Both the position numbers and the translations under genes were made by a program. A DNA stretch of 64,000 bases from Streptomyces soli (GTDB lineage: Bacteria > Actinomycetota > Actinomycetes > Streptomycetales > Streptomycetaceae), in the NCBI RefSeq assembly GCF_003999195.1, contig NZ_RJVR01000323.1, forward strand, positions 62,001-126,000, in the 5' to 3' direction. The notes below the pieces were generated by a model. That model was not told where the DNA came from, did not search any database, and saw nothing but the letters and a program-made list of their open reading frames with translations. Positions 52,193 to 60,688 of the stretch are shown one piece after another. Every line of letters starts with the position of its first letter. Within the stretch, counting starts at the first letter, position 1.

Positions 52193-52942
52193 TCAGCCCT
52201 TGGTCGGGTGGTCCGCACTCGGCTTCGAGTCCTGCCCCGGTCCGTAGCCGGTGGCCGGCCTGGAATCCTGGCCGGGCCTGGAGGCCTGGCCGGGCCTGGA
52301 GGCCTGGCCGGGCCTGGAGGCCTGGCCGGGCCTGGAGTCCTGCCCAGGCCTGGAGGCCTGCCCAGGCCTGGAGTCCGGACCGGCTCCCGGCCTGTGCTGC
52401 TCGCCCGGCCTCTGCTGGTCGTGCGGTTGCGCGCCCGTGCCGATTGCCGGATGGGGGATCGACGTGATGTCCGAGATCCGCTTCGCGGCGAAGTCGGACT
52501 GCACGCTCAGGTAGCTGAACGTGCGCTGCGCGCCGCTGCCCCACGTGAGCCGTACGAGGCTCCACACGTGGCCCGCATCACTCTTGTCGTACTTGACCGC
52601 CCACGCGGTCGGCACGTTCTGCGCGCGCAGCACACCGTCCGCGTGGGAGCGATGCTCCCAGATCGCGAGGCGCTGTTGCAGCCTGCCGGTGAGGTAGTGC
52701 TTGCGCAGCTCCCCGGTGAGCCGGCTGCGGCTCGAGTCGTGGACGGCGTCGATGTACGCGCCGTAGAAGCTCGCCACCTGGTCGGTCGGCGAGCCCGTGA
52801 TGCCGCTCCGGACGACGGCAGCCGGCCCCGGTCCCTGCGGCCCGGGCGGTGGCGCCTGCTGCGCGGCCGCTGGGATGGTGAAAGCCGCCACCAGAGCGGC
52901 GGCGGCGAGAAGAGTGCGGCGGACCGTGCGAGTGCTGGTCAT
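52193..52942 (-). CDS. Secreted protein with C-terminal SRPGQ hexapeptide repeats
   Basis: A 249-residue protein with a signal peptide ([20 protein letters not shown]), then a Pro/Gly linker, then a globular region of about 125 residues ([26 protein letters not shown] without long gaps, [22 protein letters not shown]). The tail carries about seven hexamer units SRPGQ(A/D). The DNA behind them is an 18-bp tandem repeat. The globular part resembles nuclear-transport-factor-2-like or DUF-type secreted domains, but I cannot name it. The repeats may span or bind the wall. Confidence 0.75.
   Translation of the reverse strand: MTSTRTVRRTLLAAAALVAAFTIPAAAQQAPPPGPQGPGPAAVVRSGITGSPTDQVASFYGAYIDAVHDSSRSRLTGELRKHYLTGRLQQRLAIWEHRSHADGVLRAQNVPTAWAVKYDKSDAGHVWSLVRLTWGSGAQRTFSYLSVQSDFAAKRISDITSIPHPAIGTGAQPHDQQRPGEQHRPGAGPDSRPGQASRPGQDSRPGQASRPGQASRPGQASRPGQDSRPATGYGPGQDSKPSADHPTKG
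52257..52375. repeat. 18-bp tandem repeat (coding minisatellite)
   Basis: About seven tandem copies of an 18-base unit based on GGCCTGGAGGCCTGGCCG encode SRPGQ(A/D) hexamers on the minus strand. The central copies are identical at the DNA level and the outer ones show a few substitutions. The length is a multiple of three, so copy number can change without a frameshift. Confidence 0.9.
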
Positions 52943-53059
52943 GGCGATCGGTGCCCTTTCACGTGCCGGAATGAGCGAATTCACCCAGAAGGTGACGCCT
53001 TATCCTGTGCGATCCGATACGTCATGGCCGGTTGTACACGCGGCGAGTGCCCGACAGTC

Positions 53060-53875
53060 CTACGAAAGGCCCTGCCGCCCCGGCCCGGCGTAACGGGCGG
53101 GCGGGTCGCCGACCGCCGCTGTGAAGTCGCGGGTGAGGTGGGCCTGGTCCGCGTAGCCGAGGTCGGCGGCGAGGGCGGCCCAGTCGATGCCGACGCCCTG
53201 GTCGGCGCGGGCGGCGGCCTCGTGGAGCCGGGCCCTGCGCAGCACCCACTTCGGGCTCGCGCCGACGTACTCGGCGAAGATCCGCTGCAGGCGCCGTACC
53301 GACAGGCCGAGGTCGGCCGCGACCTGGTCGACGCGGAACGTGGAGGGCTCGGCGGTGATCCGCTCGACCATCAGCCCCACCTCGAGCGCGACCGGGTCGG
53401 GCCGGGCGGGCAGCCGGGGGAGCAGGAAGCTCTCGGCCAGGCCGGCCATCGCGGCGCCGTCCTGGCCGGTTCCGAGGACCGTGCGGCCGGTCACCTCGGC
53501 CTCGGGCCCGAACACCTCCGACGCGGGCACCCGCCGGTCCGCGAAGTCCGCGACGGGCCTGCCGGCGAAGGGCCGGAAGGCGCCCGGCCGGAACTTCACG
53601 CCGAGCACCTGGCCCACGCCTTCGAGGCGCCGTACGAACAGCCCCCGGTCGACGCCGTACACCAGCGGCACCGGCTCCTCGAAGACCAGGTGGACGTTCG
53701 GATGCGCCAGCACCTTCGTCTCGTACGGCGGCCTGCCGCGCAGATCCCAGCGGACGTGCCAGTAGAACTCCACGTAGGGCGCGGCCTCGGGCCCCGGCTC
53801 GTGCCGTACGAGGGTGCTGACCTGCGCCGTCTCGCCGGGGTGGAGCACGCCGCGGCCCATGTCGCGTTTGTTCAA
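53060..53875 (-). CDS. AraC family transcriptional regulator
   Basis: A 271-residue regulator. The amino-terminal half (PYVEFYWHVRWDLRG, VHLVFEEP, GVKFRPGAFRPF) is the sensor domain found in many actinobacterial AraC proteins. The carboxyl half has two helix-turn-helix motifs: TFRVDQVAADLGLSVRRLQRIFAEYVG and IDWAALAADLGYADQAHLTRDF. A TTG at 53875 has GGAGG seven bases upstream and is preferred; the ATG at 53860 lacks a site. It is divergent from the TIGR03086-like gene, which it may control. Confidence 0.86.
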   Translation of the reverse strand: MNKRDMGRGVLHPGETAQVSTLVRHEPGPEAAPYVEFYWHVRWDLRGRPPYETKVLAHPNVHLVFEEPVPLVYGVDRGLFVRRLEGVGQVLGVKFRPGAFRPFAGRPVADFADRRVPASEVFGPEAEVTGRTVLGTGQDGAAMAGLAESFLLPRLPARPDPVALEVGLMVERITAEPSTFRVDQVAADLGLSVRRLQRIFAEYVGASPKWVLRRARLHEAAARADQGVGIDWAALAADLGYADQAHLTRDFTAAVGDPPARYAGPGRQGLS

Positions 53876-53910
53876 GACCAGCCTCCGCCCATGCCCCTAG
53901 CGTCCCATCC

Positions 53911-54501
53911 ATGGAGACACCCATGGAGAACCTGCACGCATACATGACCGAAGCCGCCGCCGAGGCGGCCCGTATCGCCCGTGGCGTCACGCCCGACCAG
54001 CTGTCCGCGCCGACCCCCTGCGACAAGTGGGACACGCGGACGCTGGTCAACCACTGGGTCCTCTACGCCTCCCACGGCCTGGAGCACCGCGCCCTGCGCA
54101 AGCAGCTCCCCGAGGCGCTCACCGAGCGCGACTTCGCCGCGGACCCGGACTGGGCGGAGGCGTACGCGGCGCAGCTGGACCGCGCGGTCGCGGCCTGGGC
54201 GGACCCGGCGGTGTGGGAGGGGGAGGTGGACCTCGGCTTCGCGAAGATGCCGGCGGCCGAGATCGCCTCGCTCGTCGTCAAGGAGACCGTCGTGCACGGC
54301 TGGGACGTGGCCCGGGCCACCGGCCAGGAGTACCGCTGCTCCGACGGGCTCGGGGAGCTGATCCTCGAGGTCGTGGACGAACACGCCGAGGTTTACCGCC
54401 AGTACGAGGGCTTTGCCGAGCCCGTCCCGTTGCCGGACCCGGACTCGGCGACCGCCTTCGAGCGCGCGCTGGCCCTCTCGGGTCGTACGCCTAGGCGTTG
54501 A
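53911..54501 (+). CDS. TIGR03086 family (DinB-like, mycothiol-dependent type) metal-binding protein
   Basis: A 196-residue protein. The DinB/maleylpyruvate-isomerase-like amino-terminal fold is shown by LSAPTPCDKWDTRTLVNHW and LVVKETVVHGWDVARATGQ, where the His residues bind metal. This family includes mycothiol-dependent enzymes of actinobacteria. The substrate is unknown. It is divergent from the AraC gene with only about 35 bases between starts. An internal ATG at 53923 is an alternative start. The end overlaps uppP tail to tail by 11 bases. Confidence 0.82.
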   Translation: METPMENLHAYMTEAAAEAARIARGVTPDQLSAPTPCDKWDTRTLVNHWVLYASHGLEHRALRKQLPEALTERDFAADPDWAEAYAAQLDRAVAAWADPAVWEGEVDLGFAKMPAAEIASLVVKETVVHGWDVARATGQEYRCSDGLGELILEVVDEHAEVYRQYEGFAEPVPLPDPDSATAFERALALSGRTPRR

Positions 54502-55327
54502 GCACGCCGGTGCCCAGCAGGCCGAACAGCAGCACGCCGATGATCAGCCGGTAGATCACGAACGCGTTGAAGGAGTGCTTGGCCACGAACTTCAGCAGCC
54601 AGGCGATGGACGCGTAAGCGACCAGGAACGACACCAGCGTGCCGACCGCGAGCGGCGCGGCACCGACGCCGGCGCCGACCGCGTCCTTGAGCTCGTACAG
54701 GCCGGCGCCGGTGAGCGCGGGGATGCCGAGGAAGAAGGAGAGGCGGGTGGCGGCGACGCGGTCGAGGTCCAGGACGAGGGCCGTGGACATGGTGGCGCCG
54801 GAGCGGGAGAAGCCGGGGAAGAGCAGCGCGAGGATCTGGGAGGAGCCGACGAGCATCGCGTCCTTGAAGGTGGTGTCGTCCTCACTTCGCTTGTGGCGGC
54901 CCATCTGGTCCGCGCACCACATCACGATGCTGCCGACGATCAGGGAGCCCGCCACCACCCACAGTGAGCCCAGGACGCCGTCGATCAGCGGCTTGGCGGC
55001 GAGGCCGACGATCACGATCGGGATGGTCGCGTAGATGACCCACCAGGCGAACTTGTAGTCGTGGTGGTAGCGCTCCTCGCGGTTGCGCAGGCCGCGGAAC
55101 CAGGCGGAGACGATCCGCACGATGTCCTTGAAGAAGTACACGAGCACCGCGGCGATCGCCCCGACCTGGATGACCGCGGTGAAGGCCACCACCGACGGGT
55201 TGTTGACCGGGATGTCCATCAGCCCCTCCGTGATCTTGAGGTGGCCGGTCGAGGACACGGGCAGGAACTCGGTCACCCCCTCCACGACGCCGAGCACCGC
55301 GGCTTGGCTGATACTGATCGCGCTCAT
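54491..55327 (-). CDS. uppP: Undecaprenyl-diphosphatase
   Basis: A 278-residue BacA-type enzyme that dephosphorylates undecaprenyl pyrophosphate so that the lipid carrier can be reused in wall synthesis. It has about eight helices and the two active-site motifs: VVEGVTEFLPVSSTGHL near residues 14-30 and FPGFSRSGATMSTAL near 170. It can confer bacitracin resistance. An ATG at 55336 would add three residues. Confidence 0.95.
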   Translation of the reverse strand: MSAISISQAAVLGVVEGVTEFLPVSSTGHLKITEGLMDIPVNNPSVVAFTAVIQVGAIAAVLVYFFKDIVRIVSAWFRGLRNREERYHHDYKFAWWVIYATIPIVIVGLAAKPLIDGVLGSLWVVAGSLIVGSIVMWCADQMGRHKRSEDDTTFKDAMLVGSSQILALLFPGFSRSGATMSTALVLDLDRVAATRLSFFLGIPALTGAGLYELKDAVGAGVGAAPLAVGTLVSFLVAYASIAWLLKFVAKHSFNAFVIYRLIIGVLLFGLLGTGVLNA

Positions 55328-55485
55328 GGGACCCATCTCTGCGGAGTTCGTGGGACGGCCTGGAGTCAGACCCTACGTAGTGTAGGGGCTTGCCAATGGG
55401 TGGCTGCGCACAGTCTGCAACAAGCCCGCGGCGGCCCCGCACCGAGGCTGCCTTATTGACGGCGTGACGTGCAGCCGCGACTGTA

Positions 55486-55753
55486 ATGGACATGACTAGA
55501 CGGGCCGCTTTACTGGGTACCGTCCTCGCGCTCGTCGCGGCCCTCGCCTTCGGCGGCGCCCGCCGGCACCCCCATCGCGGCCGCCGCCGAGCCCGGCGGC
55601 ACCGGCAGCCGGCGCCTCCTGCTCACCGCTCCCGCCGCCTCCGGCACGCTCCACTACGCCCTGGTCGCCAACACGGCGGGGGCCACGCCGTCGGCGGCGC
55701 TTCGGGCTGCCGCGCAGAGCGAGCTGGCGGCGTGGGCGGCGAGTCACTTCTGA
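55486..55753 (+). pseudogene. Secreted protein gene split by an apparent frameshift
   Basis: Frame 1 from ATG 55486 encodes a good signal peptide (MTRRAALLGTVLALVAALAFGGA) and then turns into an Arg-rich, unlikely sequence. From about 55555 the next frame reads AGTPIAAAAEPGG, LLLTAPAASGTLHYALVAN and ends ELAAWAASHF at 55753. Removing one base in the GCCCGCC run near 55558 would join the two parts into an 88-residue secreted protein. It is either a one-base insertion mutant or a sequencing error. Confidence 0.6.
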
Positions 55754-55877
55754 CTCTTGCGACCCATCTGCACCGAAAGTGACGGGGATTGACATATACC
55801 CATAAAGGAAAGATGAGCGCACAATAGTGGTGAATCAGCTCGGTCAGACTTGCAAGCAAATGAAGGAGGCGAGTCGT

Positions 55878-56324
55878 ATGGCCGACGTCTCTCACCGCCC
55901 AGGCGATATCTCCGGTCACCCCGATGTGACGGAGATGCGCGACCGCTACGCCCGTGTGCTGGGCGGGCGGGATGTCGTTCTCGTGGACGGCCCGGTGCTT
56001 CTCGCCGGCCTCTACTGCGCCATCTCCCCCTGGACGGTCCACTTCTCGGGTGCCCAGCCGCAGCTGGCGTTCAACAACCTCATCCTCGGCATCGCCATCG
56101 CCGTGCTCGGGTTCGGGCTCGCGATGGGTCCCGCCAGGATGTACGGCCTGAGCTGGGCCCTGGCCGCAGTGGGCGTCTGGCTGATCGTCGCCCCGTGGGT
56201 CGTCGGCAGCAACCCGACGACCGGAACGATCGTCAACAACATCATCGTCGGCGCCATCACCTGCCTCCTCGGCCTCGCAGCGGCCGCCATGCTGATGCGG
56301 GCCACCCGCCGGCCAACCGCCTGA
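55878..56324 (+). CDS. SPW-repeat membrane protein
   Basis: A 148-residue protein with four hydrophobic segments in two repeats. Each repeat includes the SPW-type motif: AISPWTVHFSG near residue 50 and APWVVGSNP near 110. AAGGAGG lies eight bases before the ATG at 55878. SPW-repeat proteins are small bacterial membrane proteins of unknown function. It stands alone in a plus-strand run. Confidence 0.85.
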   Translation: MADVSHRPGDISGHPDVTEMRDRYARVLGGRDVVLVDGPVLLAGLYCAISPWTVHFSGAQPQLAFNNLILGIAIAVLGFGLAMGPARMYGLSWALAAVGVWLIVAPWVVGSNPTTGTIVNNIIVGAITCLLGLAAAAMLMRATRRPTA

Positions 56325-56413
56325 CCCCAGAGAGGAAGCCGGGCCGTCGCGCGAGCGGCGGCCTGTCCGTTTGCCTCCGTGCCGGTCGGGCCGAGCGGGC
56401 AGAATCCGGCCTT

Positions 56414-57295
56414 ATGGAACTGCGCCAGCTCGAATACTTCGTCGCCGTCTCCGAAGAGGCGAGCTTCACCAAGGCCGCCGCCCGCCTGCACGTGGCGCAG
56501 CCGGGGGTGAGCGCACAGATCCGGCAACTGGAACGCGAGTTGGGCCAGCCGCTGTTCGACCGCTCGGGGCGGACCGTACGGCTCACGGAGGTTGGGGCCG
56601 CCGTCATGCCGTTCGCCCGGGCGGCGCTCGGGGCGGTCACCGGGGCGAGGCTCGCCGTGGACGAGCTGGCGGGGCTGGTGCGCGGTCACGCGGCCGTGGG
56701 CATGGTCGCGTCGTGCGGGCCGCTGGGCCTGCCGGGTCTGCTGGCGGAGTTCCATCGCGTACACCCGGGCGTCGAGATCAGCCTCACCGAGGCCAACTCC
56801 GACGTCCTGCTGGACGGCATCCAGAGCGGCCGGCTCGACGTGGCCGTGGTGGGTCTGGCCACGGACCCCCCACCGGGGATCGAGGTCCAGGTCGTCGTCG
56901 ACGAAGCACTCGTCGCGGCCGTGGCCCCGGACGACCCCCTGGCCGGCAGCCGTATGGTCCGCCTGGACGCCCTCCAGGACCGCGCCCTGATCACCCTCAC
57001 CAGGGGCACCGGACTGCGCACCGCCGTCGACAGCGCCTGCGCCAAGGCCGGCTTCCGGCCGCGTATCGCCTTCGAGGCCAGTGACCCGAACATCCTGGCC
57101 GACCTGGCCGCGCAGGGCCTCGGCGTGGCGATCCTCCCCGAATCCCTCGGCGCCGCCCGCACCGCCGACCTACGCCCCCTCACCGTCACCGCCCCGGCCC
57201 TGCGGTCCAAACTCGCCCTCGCCTGGCGCGCGGACACCGCGCCCGGCCCCGCCGCCCGAGCCCTGATCCGGCACGCCCGCGCCGCACTACGGTGA
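56414..57295 (+). CDS. LysR family transcriptional regulator
   Basis: A 293-residue regulator starting MELRQLEYFVAVSEEASFTKAAARLHVAQPGVS, the standard winged helix-turn-helix of LysR proteins, followed by the linker helix and a substrate-binding domain (GLPGLLAEFHRVHPGVEISL, GLGVAILPESLG). LysR genes often face their target; the gene after it in the same direction is ku2, and the target is not clear. Confidence 0.93.
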   Translation: MELRQLEYFVAVSEEASFTKAAARLHVAQPGVSAQIRQLERELGQPLFDRSGRTVRLTEVGAAVMPFARAALGAVTGARLAVDELAGLVRGHAAVGMVASCGPLGLPGLLAEFHRVHPGVEISLTEANSDVLLDGIQSGRLDVAVVGLATDPPPGIEVQVVVDEALVAAVAPDDPLAGSRMVRLDALQDRALITLTRGTGLRTAVDSACAKAGFRPRIAFEASDPNILADLAAQGLGVAILPESLGAARTADLRPLTVTAPALRSKLALAWRADTAPGPAARALIRHARAALR

Positions 57296-57455
57296 CGGTG
57301 CCTGGGGCAGGCGTAGCAGGCGCCCGTACAGCGCCTGCGTTCCGGCTGAGCCGCGCGACCCCGTGCGCCCGGGAGGGGTAGGACCCCGGCTCAGCCACAA
57401 GCCCTATGGCCCATCCCACCGCGCGCCGCGACCGCCGAGCCTTCAGGATGGCAGT

Positions 57456-58214
57456 ATGCGCGCTGTCTGGTCGGGTTACGTCAGCTTCGGCCTGGTCAGC
57501 GTGCCCGTGCAGCTCTTCTCCGCCACCCAGGAGGCGCGCCCCCGCTTCCACGAGGTGCACGAGGCGGACGGCTCGCGGGTGCGGCACAAGCGGTGGTGCG
57601 AGGCCGAGTCCCGGGAGATCTCGCAGCAGGAGGTGGCGCGGGGCTGGACAGCCCCGGACGGCCGGATGGTGGTACTGCGGGACGAGGACCTCGAGCACCT
57701 GCCACTGCCCACCAGGAAGACCATCGACCTGCTGGGCTTCGTGGACATCGAGGACGTCGACCCCGTGATGTACGCCAAACCGTACTGGGCAGGCCCGAAC
57801 GGACCCAGCGCCCAACGGCCTTACGCCCTTCTGGTGGAGTCCCTCGCGCGCTCCGGCCGCGTCGGCGTGGCCAAGCTGGCGCTGCGCACCCGGGAGCGCC
57901 TGGCGATCCTCAGACCGCGCCTTGGCGTCCTGGCCTGCCACACCCTGTGGTGGCCGGAGGAGATCCGCGAACCCGACGACCTCACCAGCTCGGCGCCCGT
58001 GTCGGACGTGGAGCTGGCCATGGCGGAGATGTTGATTGACCAGCTCGCCGGCGTCGACATCGGCGGGCTGCATGACGACTACGCGGCCGCGCTCGAGCAG
58101 GCCGTGACCGCGCGGCTGGAAGGCGGGGAGCTGGCCGAGCCCCCGGAGCCGGTACCCGCCGTGGACCTGATGGCCGCGCTGGTGGAGTCGATCCGGCAGG
58201 CGGGGCGGCAGTGA
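57456..58214 (+). CDS. Second Ku protein, short form without basic tail
   Basis: A 252-residue Ku homologue starting MRAVWSGYVSFGLVSVPVQLF, with core segments YAKPYWAGPNGPSAQRPYALL and LWWPEEIREPDDL. It ends shortly after DLMAALVESIRQAGRQ, the conserved end of the core. It lacks the Lys/Ala/Pro repeats of the Ku at 7205. Streptomyces often keep several Ku paralogues used at different stages; this one has no ligase or polymerase gene near it. AGGATGG lies about eight bases upstream of the ATG. Confidence 0.92.
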   Translation: MRAVWSGYVSFGLVSVPVQLFSATQEARPRFHEVHEADGSRVRHKRWCEAESREISQQEVARGWTAPDGRMVVLRDEDLEHLPLPTRKTIDLLGFVDIEDVDPVMYAKPYWAGPNGPSAQRPYALLVESLARSGRVGVAKLALRTRERLAILRPRLGVLACHTLWWPEEIREPDDLTSSAPVSDVELAMAEMLIDQLAGVDIGGLHDDYAAALEQAVTARLEGGELAEPPEPVPAVDLMAALVESIRQAGRQ

Positions 58215-58289
58215 CCCGCGGTAGCCAGTGGCCGTTACCAGCGGACTGCCGGCGGTGGATCTGATGTCCACTCGGCCGAGTCTGTAGAG

Positions 58290-58317
58290 TGATTGGCCTG
58301 GACGGCATGGCCAATCA
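58290..58317. promoter_or_regulatory. Perfect 9-bp inverted repeat upstream of the MocR gene
   Basis: TGATTGGCC (58290-58298) and GGCCAATCA (58309-58317) are perfect inverted repeats with a 10-base spacer, 15 bases before the MocR start. This is a likely autoregulatory operator or the target of another repressor. Confidence 0.7.
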
Positions 58318-58332
58318 TGGGAGAGTGGCACG

Positions 58333-59778
58333 GTGACGGAGACACGGCTCGGCGCCCGGCAGCTCGCCGCACTGCTGCCCGACCCGGCGGGGGCACGGCC
58401 CGCGTACCGCCATCTCGCGCAGGCGGTCGGCGCGTTGATCCTGGACGGCCGGATCGGGCTGCACGTGAAGCTGCCGGCCGAGCGGGAGCTCGCCCCGGCG
58501 CTGCGGACGAGCCGGGCCACGGTCACGGCGGCGTACGACCTGCTCCGGGAGAGGGGTTACGCCCGCAGCAGGCGCGGCTCCGGGACCTTCACCGCGCTCC
58601 CGGAGGACCTGCGGCCGGCCGCCGTCAACCGGCTGCTGAGCACCGAGGACACCGCCATCGACCTGGCGAAGGCCGCCCCCGGGATCCCCGAGCAGGTGCT
58701 CACCGACGCCCTCGCCGAGATCACGCCCAGGATGGCCGAGTACGCCCACACCCCCGGCTACCACCCCTACGGTTTGCCCGAGCTGCGCGCCGCCGTCGCC
58801 GACCGCTACACCGCGCGCGGCCTGGCCACCCTGCCGCAGCAGATCCTGATCACCTCAGGGGCGCAGCACGCCCTCACCCTCGTGCTCGGGCTGCTCTGCG
58901 GGCCCGGCGACCGCGTGCTGATCGAGAACCCGACGTACGCCAACGCCCTGGACGCCATCCGCCGCGCCGGGCTGCGCATCGCCCCCGTACCGGTCACCGA
59001 CGACGGCTGGGACAGCGAGATCATCGAGTCGACCTGCCGCCAGGCCGTGCCCCGCCTCGCCTACCTGATCCCCGACTTCCAGAACCCGACCGGCTGCCTC
59101 ATGCCCGACGAGCAGCGCGCCCGGGTCCTGCGGGCCACCCGGCAGTCCGGCACCCTGCTGGTCGTCGACGAGACCACCACCGCCATGGCGCTCGACGTCT
59201 CCGCGCCGGCGCCCATCGCGAGCGTCGCGGGGCGCGGTGAGAGCGACCACGTCATCACCATCGGCTCGATGAGCAAGACCCATTGGGGCGGCCTGCGCGT
59301 CGGCTGGCTGCGCGCCCCCTCCGGGCTCGTCACCGAACTGGCGGGCCAGCGCGTCGCCTCCGACATGGCGGGCGCGGTCCTGGACCAACTGCTGTCGGTG
59401 GTGCTCCTCGCCCGCGACGGCGAGCTGATGCCGGCCCGGCTGGAGCGGCTGCGCGAGCAACGCGCCGCCCTCACCGCCGCCCTGGCCCGGCACCTCCCGC
59501 AGTGGAGCCGCCCGTCGCCGCCCGGGGGCCTCGGGCTCTGGGTCGACCTGGGCGAGCCCATCGGTTCTGCCCTGGCGGAGCGGGCCCTCGACTACGGCGT
59601 ACGGATCGAGAGCGGTACCCAGTTCGCCGCCCACCCCGGCACGCTGGAGCACCGGCTGCGCATCCCGTACACCCTGCCCGCCGACACCCTCGACGAGGCC
59701 GTACGCCGCATGGCCGCCGCCCTCGCCACCGGCCTGCCGCCGTCCCCGGGCGCGGAACGGCCGCGCTGGGTCGCCTGA
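58333..59778 (+). CDS. MocR-type regulator (GntR HTH fused to aminotransferase-like domain)
   Basis: A 481-residue fusion. A GntR winged helix lies at residues 25-90 (KLPAERELAPALRTSRATVTAAYDLL). The rest is a fold-type I PLP aminotransferase-like domain with YHPYGLPELRAAVADRY, PDFQNPTGC, VVDETT and GSMSKTHWGGLRVGW (PLP Lys). Such proteins bind PLP as an effector and regulate vitamin B6, amine or YczE-type genes. It is the YczR-like group by pattern. Immediately after its stop lies the remnant of a transporter gene on the other strand. Confidence 0.9.
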   Translation: MTETRLGARQLAALLPDPAGARPAYRHLAQAVGALILDGRIGLHVKLPAERELAPALRTSRATVTAAYDLLRERGYARSRRGSGTFTALPEDLRPAAVNRLLSTEDTAIDLAKAAPGIPEQVLTDALAEITPRMAEYAHTPGYHPYGLPELRAAVADRYTARGLATLPQQILITSGAQHALTLVLGLLCGPGDRVLIENPTYANALDAIRRAGLRIAPVPVTDDGWDSEIIESTCRQAVPRLAYLIPDFQNPTGCLMPDEQRARVLRATRQSGTLLVVDETTTAMALDVSAPAPIASVAGRGESDHVITIGSMSKTHWGGLRVGWLRAPSGLVTELAGQRVASDMAGAVLDQLLSVVLLARDGELMPARLERLREQRAALTAALARHLPQWSRPSPPGGLGLWVDLGEPIGSALAERALDYGVRIESGTQFAAHPGTLEHRLRIPYTLPADTLDEAVRRMAAALATGLPPSPGAERPRWVA

Positions 59779-59889
59779 TCAGGCCGGCTCGGGCTTCCGT
59801 ACGAACGTGGGCGCGGCCAGCGCCATCAGCCCCGCCATGAGCCCCCAGAACGGCGCGCTGACCCGCGCCACGGTGATCCCCGACGCGCC
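59779..59889 (-). pseudogene. C-terminal remnant of a BenE-like transporter
   Basis: On the minus strand, 36 codons before TGA read GASGITVARVSAPFWGL, then MAGLMALAAPTFVRKPEPA. ASGIT and FWGLMAGL fit the end of BenE/YdcO-type benzoate:H+ symporters, though the short length leaves doubt. The frame stops making sense at about 59889, where the XRE-cupin remnant on the other strand begins. Confidence 0.6.
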
Positions 59890-60314
59890 CCACCGTCGAG
59901 ACCCTCTACGCCCTCACGGGACAACTCGGCGTACCCCTGGCCGCCGTCCTCCCCGAGCCCACCACACCCGGCGCGAAGACCCTGCACGGCGCCGCCGTGT
60001 CCGCCACCCTCCTGGAGGCCTTCGCAGACGCCGACGGCACCACCACCGAGCTCTACCGCCTCCACATCCGCCCCGGCCGCACCCAGACCTCCCCGCCGCA
60101 TCCGCCCGGCACTGTCGAGTACCTGACCGTCTTCTCCGGCACTGCCCAAGTCGGTCCGGCCGAGGTGCCGTTGACGGCCGGGCAGGGCCGTCACGTCGGC
60201 TGGTCCGCAGACGTCCCGCACACCTACGCGGCGGTCGGCGAGGTCGACGTCGAGGCCGCTCTGCTCATCCGAAGTCCGGTTCTGATCAGGGGATTTGTCA
60301 GCGGCACGGGGTAA
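59883..60314 (+). pseudogene. XRE-cupin regulator remnant lacking its HTH domain
   Basis: The frame reads RPTVETLYALTGQLGVPLAAVLPEP, the end of an XRE helix-turn-helix domain, and then a cupin domain (ELYRLHIRPGRTQTSPPH, VEYLTVFSGTAQVG, PHTYAAVGEVDVEAALLI). An in-frame stop lies just before it at 59874, so no start or DNA-binding part exists. Such XRE-cupin proteins often lie next to BenE-like transporters, as ydcN and ydcO do in E. coli. A translation start at GTG 59997 would give a cupin-only protein. Confidence 0.7.
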
Positions 60315-60362
60315 AATCGAAGGAGTGAGCGAGAGTTCGCCGACCGCCTCAGGAGGTTGCCC

Positions 60363-60632
60363 ATGACCGCTTCCGCAACCCTGACCACTCCTCTGACTAC
60401 ATCTCCGAAGAAGAAGCCCCTGCCCGCCGGACAGCCGCGCGAGTGGTACGTGTCCCACAACCGCCGGCTGAAGGCCATGCGCCTGGCCATCGCCCTGCTC
60501 GACGCCGGCGTCTACACCCCCGCCCAGGCCCACAATGTGCGGATACGTTCCACCGCGGCGCGCATCGGCGTGCACCCGCCGTCCAACACCACCTGCCACC
60601 TGGTCCGTTCACTGATCCGCCACCACGCCTGA
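60363..60632 (+). CDS. Conserved hypothetical small basic protein
   Basis: An 89-residue basic protein: a Thr/Pro/Lys-rich head, then REWYVSHNRRLKAMRLAIALLDAGVY, ARIGVHPPSNTTCHLVRSL and RHHA. It has no membrane segment. AGGAGG at 60351-60356 precedes the ATG by six bases and TAAAAT at 60312 may be a -10 box. It is similar in style to short conserved Streptomyces proteins of unknown role. I cannot assign a family. Confidence 0.65.
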   Translation: MTASATLTTPLTTSPKKKPLPAGQPREWYVSHNRRLKAMRLAIALLDAGVYTPAQAHNVRIRSTAARIGVHPPSNTTCHLVRSLIRHHA

Positions 60633-60688
60633 CCCGACTGCCCGACTGCCTGCCCGCCGGCGCGCACGCGGCGGCGGGCAGGCAGTCA

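Noticed and set aside
52257-52375. 18-bp tandem repeat as a possible CRISPR or origin iteron
   Set aside because: The units are directly adjacent without spacers, in frame within a secreted protein gene.
59807-60328. A 173-codon plus-strand frame over the XRE-cupin remnant
   Set aside because: It is in a different frame from the cupin domain and rich in Arg/Pro/His; the cupin sequence lies in the frame ending at 60314.
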